Positions 1-8,898 of a stretch of DNA of 64,000 nt are shown piece by piece; position 1 is the stretch's first letter; each line of letters begins with the position of its first letter. A program made the translations under genes and the position numbers. The stretch comes from Bacillus sp. FJAT-45350. Lineage in GTDB: Bacteria > Bacillota > Bacilli > Bacillales > NISU01. Location of the stretch: the NCBI RefSeq assembly GCF_002335805.1, contig NZ_NISU01000001.1, forward strand, positions 1,496,079 through 1,560,078. Reading direction: 5' to 3'. The notes beneath the pieces were generated by a model, which was given only the letters and a program-made list of their open reading frames with translations, was not told the DNA's origin and ran no database searches.

Positions 1-912
1 ATTTGGCTTTGCGTACACCTTATGCACCCTCATTAATGGGAACTCATGAGTAAGACTGTAATAGCCTAAATGATCACCAAATGGACCCTCTGGTTTTGTT
101 TCCTCAGGATATATCTCACCAGTAATAACAAAATCAGCATCATTACTAACGCAATAACCATCAATATAGCTATAACGAAAACGTCGTCCAGCTAGTAAAC
201 CAGCAAATGTCATTTCACTTAGCCCTTCAGGTAAAGGCATAACTGCTGACAATGTGTGAGCAGGTGGTCCACCGATAAAAATACTTACTTTTAATGGCTT
301 TCCTTGTTTAGTAGCCTTTGCCTGGTGCACACCAATTCCTCGATGAATTTGATAGTGAACGCCAATTTCTTTATCTAGTTCATACTCGTTACCACTTAGT
401 TGAATACGGTACATCCCAAGATTGGAATTCATAATTCCTTCCTTATCAGGATCCTCAGAATATACTTGTGGTAATGTAACAAATGCTCCTCCATCGTCTG
501 GCCAGTGCTGAATTAGTGGAAGATCTGAAATCTTAATTTCTTGTAAGGTTACAGGTTGACCACTTGTCTTCTTGTTTGGTAAAGCCTTCGAAGCAGCTAG
601 TCCTGTTCCAATTTGTTTAAATGGATTCTTTAAAGCCTTAATAGGATCGTTTCGCAAAGCTACAACATTTTGTGCATGATCCCACGTATCGCGAAAAATA
701 AATTTGCTGCGTTCTACTGTACCAAATAAATTAGATACAGCTCGAAAGTTTGTTCCTTTTACATTTTCAAATAACAGTGCAGGTCCCCCTGCTTCGAACA
801 CTTTCATGTGTATAGCAGCCATCTCAAGGTATGGATCAACTTCTTCATGTACTCTAATTAAATAACCATTTTTCTCTAAATCTAGAATACATTGCTCTAA
901 ATTTTGATACAT
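1..912 (-). CDS. UbiD-family decarboxylase, C-terminus cut by window edge
   Basis: The 304 visible residues read as the N-terminal two thirds of a UbiD-family (prenylated-FMN dependent) decarboxylase; family members usually reach about 450-490 residues. The signature EGPFGDH is at residues 275-281, followed by GYYS, and GVHYQIHRGIGVH at about 184 fits the cofactor pocket region. The ATG at 912 has GGGAG upstream. The missing third lies beyond base 1, so catalytic completeness cannot be judged. Because mqnB and mqnD of the futalosine menaquinone route occur at 51.8-53.3 kb, a role in that route is a reasonable inference; a UbiD acting on another aromatic acid remains possible. Confidence 0.85.
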   Translation of the reverse strand, partial: MYQNLEQCILDLEKNGYLIRVHEEVDPYLEMAAIHMKVFEAGGPALLFENVKGTNFRAVSNLFGTVERSKFIFRDTWDHAQNVVALRNDPIKALKNPFKQIGTGLAASKALPNKKTSGQPVTLQEIKISDLPLIQHWPDDGGAFVTLPQVYSEDPDKEGIMNSNLGMYRIQLSGNEYELDKEIGVHYQIHRGIGVHQAKATKQGKPLKVSIFIGGPPAHTLSAVMPLPEGLSEMTFAGLLAGRRFRYSYIDGYCVSNDADFVITGEIYPEETKPEGPFGDHLGYYSLTHEFPLMRVHKVYAKPN

Positions 913-1046
913 GATTTACTAGCTCCCATTTCATATATATTTAGTACGTCTTTTTTCGACAACACTCATATAATTATAATAACAGAAAAGCTTATGAATC
1001 ATAAATATTTAGATATGTACATCGAGATTTAAATTTCAATCTATGG

Positions 1047-2309
1047 TTATTTCTGATTGGTTAGGATGTTGCTAATGATAGTTGCTAGCTGTCCTCTTGT
1101 AATTGGATCATTCGGCTTAAAGCTACCGTCCTCATATCCTTTAACAATTCCTTCATTACGCATCGTTTGAATCGCTGTATAAGCCCAATGATCGTTTCTT
1201 ACGTCTCTAAAACTACTAGAAGCAGCTACTAAAGATTCATTATATTGTCCGGTATTATATAAAATCTGTGCAATTTGGGCTCTTGTTACCGTAGTATTAG
1301 GTGAGAAATGGTTATTTCCTGTCCCATTCATAATCCTGTGTTGAGCAACAATAGTAATTGGCTGTATTGCAGAATGGTTCTGTCCGACATCTAAAAATGA
1401 AACATGTGTATTTGCGATTGGTTGTAGTTCTAGGAAGTTAACCATAATAATCGCAGACTGTGATCTAGTTAGTGAATTATTAGGTCTAAACGTATTATCA
1501 GGAAATCCTGAAATTATTCCTGAATCAGCTAATAGATTAATTGAATCTTCTGCCCAGTGCCCTCTAATATCTCTAAAGTGGAGATAAGACTGAACATCAT
1601 ACTGGTATAAGTTCCATCTATCCATTAATCTACCTACATTCTCTCGGTAATAATCCCCCCCGAGATGATTGTATCCAGCATTAGCAATATCAAAAAGATA
1701 TTGTTTGGAACTTTCCTCAATACTTACTCCATTAGAAAGGTTTTGTTGGTATTGGTCTCGTGCAAATCCATATCTATTATTTTGTAATAGTGTACCAGCT
1801 AAGAAATTAATAGCATGTTCATAGGAATTAAACATTCGATACCAATTGTCTCTTCTTTGTGTTTCATCAAACACCTTACGATTGTCTCCATTGTCTGCAA
1901 TGACTGGAATCGCCCGATCAAAATCTTCGTCAGGTTGTCCAACTAATTGCCAAGCATTTGATGGATTAAAACCCCAAACCTTAATACCGAAAATATTATT
2001 TGCATGATGAGCGATTCTTGTAGTTCCATAGCCACTTTCGATAATTGCCATACCAATAATGGCACTAGCTGGGACTCCCCATGTTTCACTTGCTTTCACA
2101 GCATGTTTTGACACTTCTTTTACAAAGGCTTCTTGTTGACTAAGACTTGGTCCGTTGGTAGCTGCTAAATATGCATTTGTATTTCTTCCAAGATCACTAT
2201 TTTCATGTGGCACAGGTGGAAACGTAGCTGAAAAACTAGCAAATGGATTAATTGCTACTAGTGAAATTACTAAAACTATTGATAAAAGAAACTTTGAGTA
2301 TATTACCAA
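1047..2309 (-). CDS. S-layer-anchored N-acetylglucosaminidase
   Basis: Secreted peptidoglycan hydrolase of about 420 residues. From the chosen start there is a signal peptide (residues 1-28, ending near ASFSA), a glucosaminidase (FlgJ/LytG-like) domain at roughly 60-240 with the catalytic-type Glu in AIIESGYGTT (about residue 91), then three S-layer homology domains at about 245-292, 305-352 and 367-416, each ending in a TR(S/A/G)Q motif. SLH domains bind pyruvylated secondary cell-wall polymer, so the enzyme should sit at the cell surface. I chose the TTG at 2309 because GAGGGGG lies 7 nt upstream; an in-frame ATG at 2333 would add eight residues but has a poor ribosome site. Confidence 0.85.
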   Translation of the reverse strand: MVIYSKFLLSIVLVISLVAINPFASFSATFPPVPHENSDLGRNTNAYLAATNGPSLSQQEAFVKEVSKHAVKASETWGVPASAIIGMAIIESGYGTTRIAHHANNIFGIKVWGFNPSNAWQLVGQPDEDFDRAIPVIADNGDNRKVFDETQRRDNWYRMFNSYEHAINFLAGTLLQNNRYGFARDQYQQNLSNGVSIEESSKQYLFDIANAGYNHLGGDYYRENVGRLMDRWNLYQYDVQSYLHFRDIRGHWAEDSINLLADSGIISGFPDNTFRPNNSLTRSQSAIIMVNFLELQPIANTHVSFLDVGQNHSAIQPITIVAQHRIMNGTGNNHFSPNTTVTRAQIAQILYNTGQYNESLVAASSSFRDVRNDHWAYTAIQTMRNEGIVKGYEDGSFKPNDPITRGQLATIISNILTNQK

Positions 2310-2530
2310 ACCTATTCCCCCTCTTCTCGTCATCGCTCTTCGAAACTATGTAACTATATAAGAGCATACCAAAGAAGATTTAGTGAGGGTATCAGTGATA
2401 TTTTCCATGATTCCAAGATTAGACCAATACTGTTATTACTTAGAGAACTATCCACTACTAGCTAAAAATGAACAAGAATAAAACCGCAAGCAGTCTTTTG
2501 TTTATGTATTTTTTAATTTCCTGGCCACAA

Positions 2531-2571
2531 AAAAGTACCTCTCAAAGGTTTGGCCCTTCGAAAGGTACTTT
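2531..2571 (-). terminator. Intrinsic terminator after the formamidase gene
   Basis: The arms AAAGTACC and GGTACTTT surround a 20-odd nt loop region just downstream of the minus-strand stop at 2589. On the minus strand the stem is followed by a T-rich tract. Confidence 0.65.
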
Positions 2572-2588
2572 AGAATCATTAGTGTCAC

Positions 2589-3497
2589 TTACTCATCAAA
2601 CAATGTAATATTATAAGCGTCTAGTACCCATCTAGGTACGAAGAACCTTGCCGTCATTAATGGATCAACAATTTGTGATACTTGTGATTGTCCAACAGCA
2701 CTCATTAGCATCGTTAAGTGACTTAAACTTAAATCAGTATGAGGTATAAGGGTATCAATCATAATTTCAACTGCTTTTTTTGCCGATTCATCTAATGTTT
2801 CCATCGATACAATTGATGCAACTCCATCCTTATTTTCCACAAAAGGAAACGGAATCGAATGTCCTTTTACTACTTCTAATGTAACGGTCACTTTTCCAGG
2901 AATTTCAATACCAGAAACACCAATTTCTCCGTCTCCCATTGCTGCGTGAAGATCACCTAAACCAAATAAAGCTCCCTCATGAAATACGGGAAGGTATAGT
3001 GTAGCCCCAGTTGTAATCAGGGTCGTATCCATGTTCCCACCATGAGCTCCTGGTGTACCACACGAAATAGGTTCATCCGTTGGTGCAACTCCGATAACTC
3101 CAATCATAGGATTCAAAGGAATATGTAGCATATCATTAAAAATTGCTTTTTCATCTTGAATTGGGATTATTTTTGCTTCAAATTGGTCAATTCGGTGTCC
3201 CATCACACCTAAGTCAGGCCCAACAGCCATTACTCCTTGTTCAGCCAGTTCAATGTTATCAATTCTGACTTTCAATACATCACCAGGTTGTGCATCCTCT
3301 ACATAAATGGCACCTGTAGCTGGATTAATTTGATTCCAATCAATTGAATTAAAGGCTGTTGTATTAGATTGAATTTGGTTAGTGAAGCAATCATATGTCT
3401 CGATGACAAGTTGCGTACCTGATTTTACTTTAACAGAAGCCTCATTATTTTTATCAAAGGCATAAAAGAAATGATCTTTTTCAATGAATTGTGTCAT
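2589..3497 (-). CDS. Acetamidase/formamidase family protein
   Basis: Complete 302-residue member of the FmdA/AmdA family, which hydrolyses short-chain amides such as formamide or acetamide to the acid and ammonia in the cytoplasm. Family-typical stretches are GDVLKVRIDNIE near residue 68, the PHPGNMD-like GAHGGNMDTTLI at about 152, and the glycine-rich GDLHAAMGDGEIGVSGIE near 182. The length matches bacterial family members. The ATG at 3497 has GGGAGGAG upstream. The gene stands alone between terminator-like hairpins, with an inverted repeat in its promoter region (3539-3568) that could bind a regulator. The exact amide substrate cannot be told from sequence. Confidence 0.88.
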   Translation of the reverse strand: MTQFIEKDHFFYAFDKNNEASVKVKSGTQLVIETYDCFTNQIQSNTTAFNSIDWNQINPATGAIYVEDAQPGDVLKVRIDNIELAEQGVMAVGPDLGVMGHRIDQFEAKIIPIQDEKAIFNDMLHIPLNPMIGVIGVAPTDEPISCGTPGAHGGNMDTTLITTGATLYLPVFHEGALFGLGDLHAAMGDGEIGVSGIEIPGKVTVTLEVVKGHSIPFPFVENKDGVASIVSMETLDESAKKAVEIMIDTLIPHTDLSLSHLTMLMSAVGQSQVSQIVDPLMTARFFVPRWVLDAYNITLFDE

Positions 3498-3538
3498 ATT
3501 AAAAATCTCCTCCCATTCTGTAGATTAAACGAAATATT

Positions 3539-3568
3539 ATAACCTAGTTTACTGTATGTCTAGGTTAT
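3539..3568. promoter_or_regulatory. Inverted repeat upstream of the formamidase gene
   Basis: The perfect 9-bp arms ATAACCTAG and CTAGGTTAT are separated by 12 nt, about 45 nt upstream of the formamidase start. The A/T-rich palindrome has no T run and lies where a promoter is expected, so it is more likely an operator than a terminator. Confidence 0.4.
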
Positions 3569-3585
3569 ATACTAGGAAAGTGAAT

Positions 3586-3623
3586 AAGGTCACTAAAAGG
3601 GAATCCCTCTTAGTGACCTTTTA
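3586..3623. terminator. Terminator-like hairpin downstream of the methyltransferase
   Basis: The arms AAGGTCACTAA and TTAGTGACCTT form an 11-bp stem around a short loop, followed by TTTT on the plus strand. It lies between the 3' end of the minus-strand methyltransferase (3695) and the formamidase promoter. Confidence 0.55.
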
Positions 3624-3694
3624 AAAGTGTGTACACTTAATTTGAAGTTGTATGCAATTGGATTGGAGTATATTTTTGAGACAGCCTCAAAGAT

Positions 3695-4264
3695 TTAGCC
3701 CACTGGCTTCTTCCTTGCCAAAATCGTCTGCCTTCCCTCTAGTTCATGTTCCTCATAAAAAAGAATATGCCAATCAGCAAATTCGCTCAGGAGTTCATTA
3801 GAATTCAATTTGAATTTATCAGATACACCTTCTTTTTTATGGTAGGACGACTTATAAAATGTCTCCATAAAGACATATCCATTCTCATTGATGATAGTTT
3901 TAATAAATGGAAAAATTGCTCTGTCTAAATAATACGTCACTACTACTAAATCATAAATCTTATCCGATTCTATTGTTCTGCTTAATTCAGTTAAGTCACA
4001 TAGTCTTGGAGTAACTGATAGTCGTTGTTCGTCTACCTTCGTTTTAATAAACTGTATAGCTACATCTGAAATATCTAAAGAATCTACTTGGTATCCCAGT
4101 TCCGCAAGATAAAAGCTATTCGCTCCTAGACCACAGGCAATATCAAGGGCTTGTTCACCTGTAAAATACGATGAGAGATTTTTTAGACGTTCATTAGGGC
4201 GCGGTTGATTGAGATTTTTAATATGTTGTTGATGCTTATTATTCCATTTCGTTTTCGTATCCAA
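3695..4264 (-). CDS. Class I SAM-dependent methyltransferase (TehB-like)
   Basis: A 189-residue cytosolic methyltransferase. Motif I, ALDIACGLGANSFYLAELG at about residues 38-56, is the S-adenosylmethionine binding loop, followed by the acidic DSLDIS strand (motif II) and a VVTYYLDR segment in motif IV position. Size and layout match small TehB-like or tellurite/thiopurine-type methyltransferases, but the acceptor is unknown. Translation probably begins at TTG 4264, which has GGAGGG 8 nt upstream. It appears monocistronic. An ordinary member of a very large superfamily, so the specific function remains open. Confidence 0.8.
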   Translation of the reverse strand: MDTKTKWNNKHQQHIKNLNQPRPNERLKNLSSYFTGEQALDIACGLGANSFYLAELGYQVDSLDISDVAIQFIKTKVDEQRLSVTPRLCDLTELSRTIESDKIYDLVVVTYYLDRAIFPFIKTIINENGYVFMETFYKSSYHKKEGVSDKFKLNSNELLSEFADWHILFYEEHELEGRQTILARKKPVG

Positions 4265-4331
4265 CTTTGAGTCCCTCCAAAGTATTATTTTGTTGATTTT
4301 ACTTTACACAATATTAGAATACAAATAAAAA

Positions 4332-4358
4332 CACATTAGGAAGTGTGTTCCTAATGTG
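4332..4358 (-). terminator. Terminator of the MFS transporter gene
   Basis: Perfect 10-bp stem CACATTAGGA / TCCTAATGTG, followed on the minus strand by TTTTTAT, just after the stop at 4370. Confidence 0.8.
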
Positions 4359-4369
4359 CCCATTACACC

Positions 4370-5782
4370 TTATGAGGAAGAAGTACTTTCTGCGTGTTCA
4401 GGCTTTTCTTTTGGTAAAAAGCTTGCTACTAAAATGACACATAGAGTAGCAATGATAGCTAGAATAATGAAAACAGAATGGAGTCCTGCTGCTAAAATAT
4501 CTGGTGCAACATCTGTTCCATTATTCGTATGCCCCCCAATATGTTGATTAAGGACTGCTCCTAATACAGCTATTCCTAACGTTTGACCTAATGTTCGTAA
4601 AAATGCATTTGAAGATGATGCAGTACCACGGTGGTTCCATTCTACCGACGATTGAACAATAACTGTAAAAACAGTAAATGATAGACCGAATCCTAATCCA
4701 ATGAAGAACATAATCACAATAAGAATGAAGTTAGGTGTTGTTCCAGTAATAAATGTCAATGCGAATGAACCTAATGCGATTAAAATAACTCCCGTTAACG
4801 AGATTGGTTTCGTTCCTAGTTTTACAATAAATTTCCCACTAACATACGCCCCTAATGGCCAGCCAAGAGACATAGGGATTAACGTTAGTCCAGATGAAGT
4901 AGCAGCTAATAGAAGTACACCTTGCACCCATAAAGGTAGATATGCAGTTAAGCCAATTAAGATAGCACCAAGTAATAAGCCACTTAAATTTACAATCAAT
5001 AAGTGGCGATTTTTCAATAAGTGAAATGGGAGCATTGGCTCTTTAACTTTAAGTTGAATAATTGCAAAAATAAATAGAAATGCAAAGGCCACTGCAAATA
5101 AAATGAACATCATACTATCATTCCAAGCAATTTCCGTGCCTCCAGATAGGAGCGCATAAAGTAAAGCAGAGGTACCAACAATGAATGTGAATGCTCCACC
5201 AAAATCAATTGAACGTTTTCGTTTTTCGATTTTTTCTTCTAAATATTTTCCGATTAAATACATTGATACAAGTCCAAATGGAATGTTGATGTAAAATATC
5301 CAATTCCATGTGAAATAATCAACGAAAAACCCACCTACCAAAGGACCAAATATACCTGCTATTCCCCATATAGAACCAATTATAGCTTGAACTCTCGCTC
5401 GTTGTTCATATTTAAATATATCTCCTACAATTGTGAAAGTCATTGGCATTAGCGCTCCAGCACCAATACCTTGTATAGCGCGGAACATGATAAGCTGTTC
5501 CATCGTTTGTGATAAGCCACATAATCCAGAACCGATTAAAAATAATATAGTTCCTGTAATGAATATCTTCTTTCTCCCGAAGAGGTCAGCAAGCTTTCCG
5601 AAAATGGGAGTCATCACTGCGTATGTTAATAGATATATAGCAAAAACCCAGCTAATTAAATCAATTCCACCAAGATCCCTTGTAATACCCGGCACAGCAG
5701 TACTAATGACCGTTACTTCTATAGCTGCTAGAAAGGTTGCGATTATTAGTGCAATTGTTATATTCCGTTGATAACGATTCAT
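4370..5782 (-). CDS. MFS drug transporter, DHA2 (14-TM, EmrB/QacA) family
   Basis: A 470-residue polytopic membrane protein with about 14 predicted hydrophobic segments. The N-terminal AAIEVTVISTAVPGI resembles the D1 motif of DHA2 proton-drug antiporters, GKLADLFGRKK at about 62-72 is MFS motif A between TM2 and TM3, and IGAGALMPMTFTIVGDIF fits the TM4-5 region. Such proteins export hydrophobic or cationic compounds using the proton gradient. The closest character is to Bacillus Bmr3/YusP-like pumps. The ATG at 5782 has GGAGAAAGGG upstream. No adjacent regulator is visible, so the substrate is unknown. Confidence 0.87.
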   Translation of the reverse strand: MNRYQRNITIALIIATFLAAIEVTVISTAVPGITRDLGGIDLISWVFAIYLLTYAVMTPIFGKLADLFGRKKIFITGTILFLIGSGLCGLSQTMEQLIMFRAIQGIGAGALMPMTFTIVGDIFKYEQRARVQAIIGSIWGIAGIFGPLVGGFFVDYFTWNWIFYINIPFGLVSMYLIGKYLEEKIEKRKRSIDFGGAFTFIVGTSALLYALLSGGTEIAWNDSMMFILFAVAFAFLFIFAIIQLKVKEPMLPFHLLKNRHLLIVNLSGLLLGAILIGLTAYLPLWVQGVLLLAATSSGLTLIPMSLGWPLGAYVSGKFIVKLGTKPISLTGVILIALGSFALTFITGTTPNFILIVIMFFIGLGFGLSFTVFTVIVQSSVEWNHRGTASSSNAFLRTLGQTLGIAVLGAVLNQHIGGHTNNGTDVAPDILAAGLHSVFIILAIIATLCVILVASFLPKEKPEHAESTSSS

Positions 5783-5876
5783 TATGTCTACCCTTTCTCC
5801 TGTGACAATGACTTCTTTTTTTATTAAGTTATCTTAACAATATTTTCCTACAAAAACAATGAAGGAGTCTCATTAA

Positions 5877-6056
5877 AAATTATGGAATTTCGCCTTTCTA
5901 TTTGCAGGAACAGTGTCTACAAATCCACTTATGATTATAGTAGGTTTATTTATTCTACTAGCAGGGGCAAATGGAGGGAAATTGGGATTAGCTCGCTGGT
6001 TACTCCCCTATATTAGAAAAATATATAAAAAGCTAACGTCAAAAGGTCAGGTGTAA
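5877..6056 (+). pseudogene. Remnant of a DoxX-family membrane protein (C-terminal end only)
   Basis: The frame beginning after a TAA at 5874 encodes about 59 residues, including NFAFLFAGTVSTNP, a hydrophobic helix, then LLAGANGGKLGLARWLLP and a basic tail. This is the characteristic end of DoxX/YpfA-type quinol-linked membrane proteins, which normally have four TM helices in about 130-170 residues. Neither a start codon with a ribosome site nor the first three helices can be found upstream, where the MFS promoter begins. I therefore read it as a decayed fragment. It accounts for most of the 317-nt gap between the MFS and cysteine desulfurase genes. Confidence 0.6.
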
Positions 6057-6060
6057 TAAT

Positions 6061-6096
6061 AAGGAAGGGCGCTCCATAGTCACGAGCCCCCTCCTT
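6061..6096 (-). terminator. Terminator of the cysteine desulfurase/hemD unit
   Basis: Downstream of the stop at 6100 on the minus strand, AAGGAGGGGGCTC pairs with GAGCGCCCTTCCTT, followed by ATTATTA. Confidence 0.7.
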
Positions 6097-6099
6097 ACT

Positions 6100-7215
6100 C
6101 TACATATTTATTAATAGCTTTATAGCATGGTCAATCTCTTCTTTTGTTGTATACTTACCTAAGCTAAATCGAATAGCTCCTTTACCATCCTCTTCCGTCA
6201 CACCCATTGCTTTTAAAACAGGTGATAATGTGACTTCGCCTGAATGACAAGCAGAACCAGTTGAAGCAGCTAGTTGCGGAAGTGCTGAAAGTATATCTTG
6301 TCCAACTTGATTCTTAAAGTTTATGTTCAACGTATTAGGTAAACGGTATTCTGGGTGACCATTTAAGGAAATACTTTCTTGAAAGTGTGATTTTAATTGC
6401 TCACAAAAGTAATCACGTAACTCTTTTACCTGTTCGTTTTTAGATATATCCTTCTTTGCTATTTCACATGCTTTACCTAACCCAACATCAAATACTACAT
6501 TTTCAGTGCCTGCCCTTTTGCCGCTTTCATGACCAGCACCATGCATGAAGGATTCAATTTCAATCCCATCACGAATATACAAGGCTCCAATTCCTTTAGG
6601 TGCATATAATTTGTGCCCAGCAATTGTTAGGAAATCAATATGTAATTCATTAACATCGATAAGTACCTTTCCTATCGATTGTGAAGCATCTGTATGAAAT
6701 AAGATGTTCTCTGCCTTTGCTAATTCCCCAATTTCTTTTATTGGTTGGATTGTTCCAACTTCATTGTTTGAGTGCATCACTGAAATTAATATTGTATCCT
6801 TCGTTATTGCTTTTTTGATGTCTTCTGGATTGACTCTTCCATACTCATCAACACCAATATATGTAACCTTCGCCCCTTGTTGTTCAAGATAGTTACAAGG
6901 ATTTATGATGGCTGGATGCTCAATCGTTGTTGTAATGATATGGTTTCCTTTTTCTTTAAAACTAGAGAATACACCCTTTAAAACATGATTATTGGACTCA
7001 CTCCCACCACTAGTAAAAATAATTTCTTTCGATTGGCAATTAATCAGGCTTGCGATTTGTTTTCTAGCTTCTTCTACAGCCTTTTTTGCTTGCATTCCTT
7101 GAAAATGCATGGCGGAAGGATTCCCATAGTAATTTTCTAAATATGGGAGCATTACTTCACGAACTTCTGGTGCAATGGGTGTACTTGCATTGTAATCTAA
7201 ATAAATCTGTTCCAC
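6100..7215 (-). CDS. Cysteine desulfurase (NifS/IscS-like)
   Basis: A 371-residue PLP enzyme that takes sulfur from cysteine as an enzyme-bound persulfide for Fe-S clusters, thio-tRNA or cofactors. Seen directly: N-terminal YLDYNASTP, the PLP-stacking region TTTIEHPAI (His100), the PLP lysine in IAGHKLYAPKG (Lys202) and the persulfide cysteine in STGSACHSGEV (Cys323). The short class-I-type C-terminus ends soon after SLGKYT. It starts at GTG 7215 with AAGGAG about 10 nt upstream. It lies 30 nt downstream of hemD in the same direction, so the two are probably co-transcribed. Which sulfur pathway it serves is not evident; the nearby molybdopterin genes also need sulfur. Confidence 0.9.
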   Translation of the reverse strand: MEQIYLDYNASTPIAPEVREVMLPYLENYYGNPSAMHFQGMQAKKAVEEARKQIASLINCQSKEIIFTSGGSESNNHVLKGVFSSFKEKGNHIITTTIEHPAIINPCNYLEQQGAKVTYIGVDEYGRVNPEDIKKAITKDTILISVMHSNNEVGTIQPIKEIGELAKAENILFHTDASQSIGKVLIDVNELHIDFLTIAGHKLYAPKGIGALYIRDGIEIESFMHGAGHESGKRAGTENVVFDVGLGKACEIAKKDISKNEQVKELRDYFCEQLKSHFQESISLNGHPEYRLPNTLNINFKNQVGQDILSALPQLAASTGSACHSGEVTLSPVLKAMGVTEEDGKGAIRFSLGKYTTKEEIDHAIKLLINM

Positions 7216-7245
7216 TATACAACAACTCCTTCCGTTCTAAAGTAG

Positions 7246-8061
7246 TTATCGATTTACTTTGTCACAATAATTTGTTAATTCAATAATCATTGCGCCCATT
7301 CTCTCGTTATCTGGAGCAATTATGCGTTGGACTCCTTCGTCTCGTAATGCTTCAGTAGTAACTTTCCCAACTGAAACAGCGATTGTTTGATTTTCAAATG
7401 CTTCGCTAATTTCTTTTACATAATCCTTTTCCTTGGCATGCTTGAATAATGAATAAACTTGAATGGCAGTTGTGAAACAAACAGCATCAATCTCTTTATT
7501 GATGATTTCTTTACAAACTTTATCCACTGTAGCTACGTCAGGCGCGATATGTTTGTAAGGTAAAATTTGAGTAACGATTGCTCCTTTATCTTCAAGAAAT
7601 TGAATCAATCTAGGTGCAGATTCACCATGAAGTTGAACCATCACATGCTTCCCTTCTAAATCATGTGACTTTAAAGAACGAATTAACCCTTGATTTGTTC
7701 CATCATCATCGGTAGCAATTGGTGTAATACCAAGTTTTTTTAATGCATTTATTGACTTGTAGCCACGAGAGCCAACCTTGGCATTGCTAATTTTAGAAAC
7801 AAATTCATCATATACGTTTACTTCTTTTGCGATATTTAAAAGTGCTTCAATGCCAATTCCAGTTGTAAAAATACACCAATCATTTTCTCCTTGGACAAAA
7901 TTCAGTACATCTTGTCCCACATGCTTTTCATCAAAAAAAGTTGTCCCTTGAAGAGAACGAATAAGCGGTGTACCTCCTTGCTTAGTAATTAAATTACTCA
8001 TTTCCTCAAGCTTACGAGAACCACCGATTGCTATGTTCATATTTGCTAATTTATTTCCCAC
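7246..8061 (-). CDS. hemD: Uroporphyrinogen-III synthase
   Basis: A 271-residue HemD-family protein, predicted to cyclise hydroxymethylbilane with inversion of ring D to give uroporphyrinogen III, the branch point to haem, sirohaem and cobamides. It has the two-lobed layout: IAIGGSRKLEEMSNLI at the N-terminus, DWCIFTTGIGIEALL near 81-95, VGSRGYKSINALKKLG near 115, and CFTTAIQVYSLF and SVGKVTTEALRDEG in the C-terminal lobe. The family is poorly conserved, so the call rests on these blocks. GTG at 8061 with AAGGGGA is the likely start. It stands away from other hem genes and heads an operon with the cysteine desulfurase. Confidence 0.75.
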   Translation of the reverse strand: MGNKLANMNIAIGGSRKLEEMSNLITKQGGTPLIRSLQGTTFFDEKHVGQDVLNFVQGENDWCIFTTGIGIEALLNIAKEVNVYDEFVSKISNAKVGSRGYKSINALKKLGITPIATDDDGTNQGLIRSLKSHDLEGKHVMVQLHGESAPRLIQFLEDKGAIVTQILPYKHIAPDVATVDKVCKEIINKEIDAVCFTTAIQVYSLFKHAKEKDYVKEISEAFENQTIAVSVGKVTTEALRDEGVQRIIAPDNERMGAMIIELTNYCDKVNR

Positions 8062-8098
8062 AAAACATATCCCCTTTGTATGTATTATAGACGAATGA

Positions 8099-8134
8099 AG
8101 CTGCCCCAGAATCCAATTGTATTTTGGGACAACT
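8099..8134 (-). terminator. Terminator after the Dabb-domain gene
   Basis: AGTTGTCCCAAAAT pairs with ATTCTGGGGCAGCT on the minus strand (14 bp with minor mismatches) between the stop at 8154 and the hemD start. Confidence 0.6.
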
Positions 8135-8153
8135 TAAATATAGAGATTTGAGT

Positions 8154-8447
8154 TTATAGTTCGAAGTCTACTCCAATGCTATCTACTCGACCCACTTCTA
8201 CTATGTATGAAGCAACTGCTTTGTGTTCAGGATTTACTACATAAGCGTCAAGTGCCGCTTGGTCTTCAAAACGTACCATTAATACAACTTGGTATTCTTT
8301 ATTACGGTCTAGGATATTTAACCCCGCTTGAAGGTCAACAATGCCAGTTAGATGCTCCTTTAATGCTTTAAAACGTGTTACAACTTCCTGTAATTGCTCT
8401 TGCGTTGTCTCTTCAGAAAATTTTACAAGTACTGTACGTTGAATCAT
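8154..8447 (-). CDS. Dabb-domain (stress-responsive alpha/beta barrel) protein
   Basis: A 97-residue protein with the dimeric ferredoxin-like Dabb fold: the N-terminal strand IQRTVLVKFSEETT, a helix, the mid-protein YQVVLMVRFEDQAALDAYVVNPEHKAV block (residues about 52-78) that is diagnostic of the family, and a final strand VDSIGVDFEL. Family members are small cytosolic proteins, some stress-induced and some acting as cyclases or polyketide-tailoring proteins; no neighbour indicates a pathway here. The ATG at 8447 follows AGAGG. Appears monocistronic. Confidence 0.8.
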   Translation of the reverse strand: MIQRTVLVKFSEETTQEQLQEVVTRFKALKEHLTGIVDLQAGLNILDRNKEYQVVLMVRFEDQAALDAYVVNPEHKAVASYIVEVGRVDSIGVDFEL

Positions 8448-8556
8448 ATGATTGCCTCTTTTCTAATAATTATTTTCATCATTAATTTTATCTAACTACT
8501 TAAAGTAAAGCAATTCCTTTAAAATTTTTATAAAGCAATTTCTTGTAATCTATCAA

Positions 8557-8742
8557 TTATAGAACGAATGCAAGCACTGCAACGAGTACGATTACAACTG
8601 GCAGTACAAATATGTAAATAATTGACAGATTAGAAAAACTACGACTTTTATTATATTCTGTATCAAGGTTTTTCGTAACGTTTAAAGTAGCAATTAGTGC
8701 AATTATACTAATTATGAGGGCGATTCCGATAAGGACTAACAT
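8557..8742 (-). CDS. Small two-helix membrane protein, unknown function
   Basis: A 61-residue hydrophobic protein. Residues 1-23 and 39-61 are membrane segments joined by a short polar linker (NLDTEYNKSRSF). The ATG at 8742 has AGGAGG about 8 nt upstream, which supports real translation. I do not recognise the family. It lies between the Dabb gene and the divergently transcribed glutamine-rich gene and shows no operon partner. Confidence 0.6.
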   Translation of the reverse strand: MLVLIGIALIISIIALIATLNVTKNLDTEYNKSRSFSNLSIIYIFVLPVVIVLVAVLAFVL

Positions 8743-8898
8743 GAATTACCTCCTTTATTCTGATTTAATCATACTTTATTTATTGATTAACAATCTACAA
8801 AATGAATAAAAAACACTGTTGAGTTTTCGTATAACTTAGAAATTAATTGGCACGATATAGAGGGTAAGAAAATACATTCACTCGGGAGGAATTCATCC

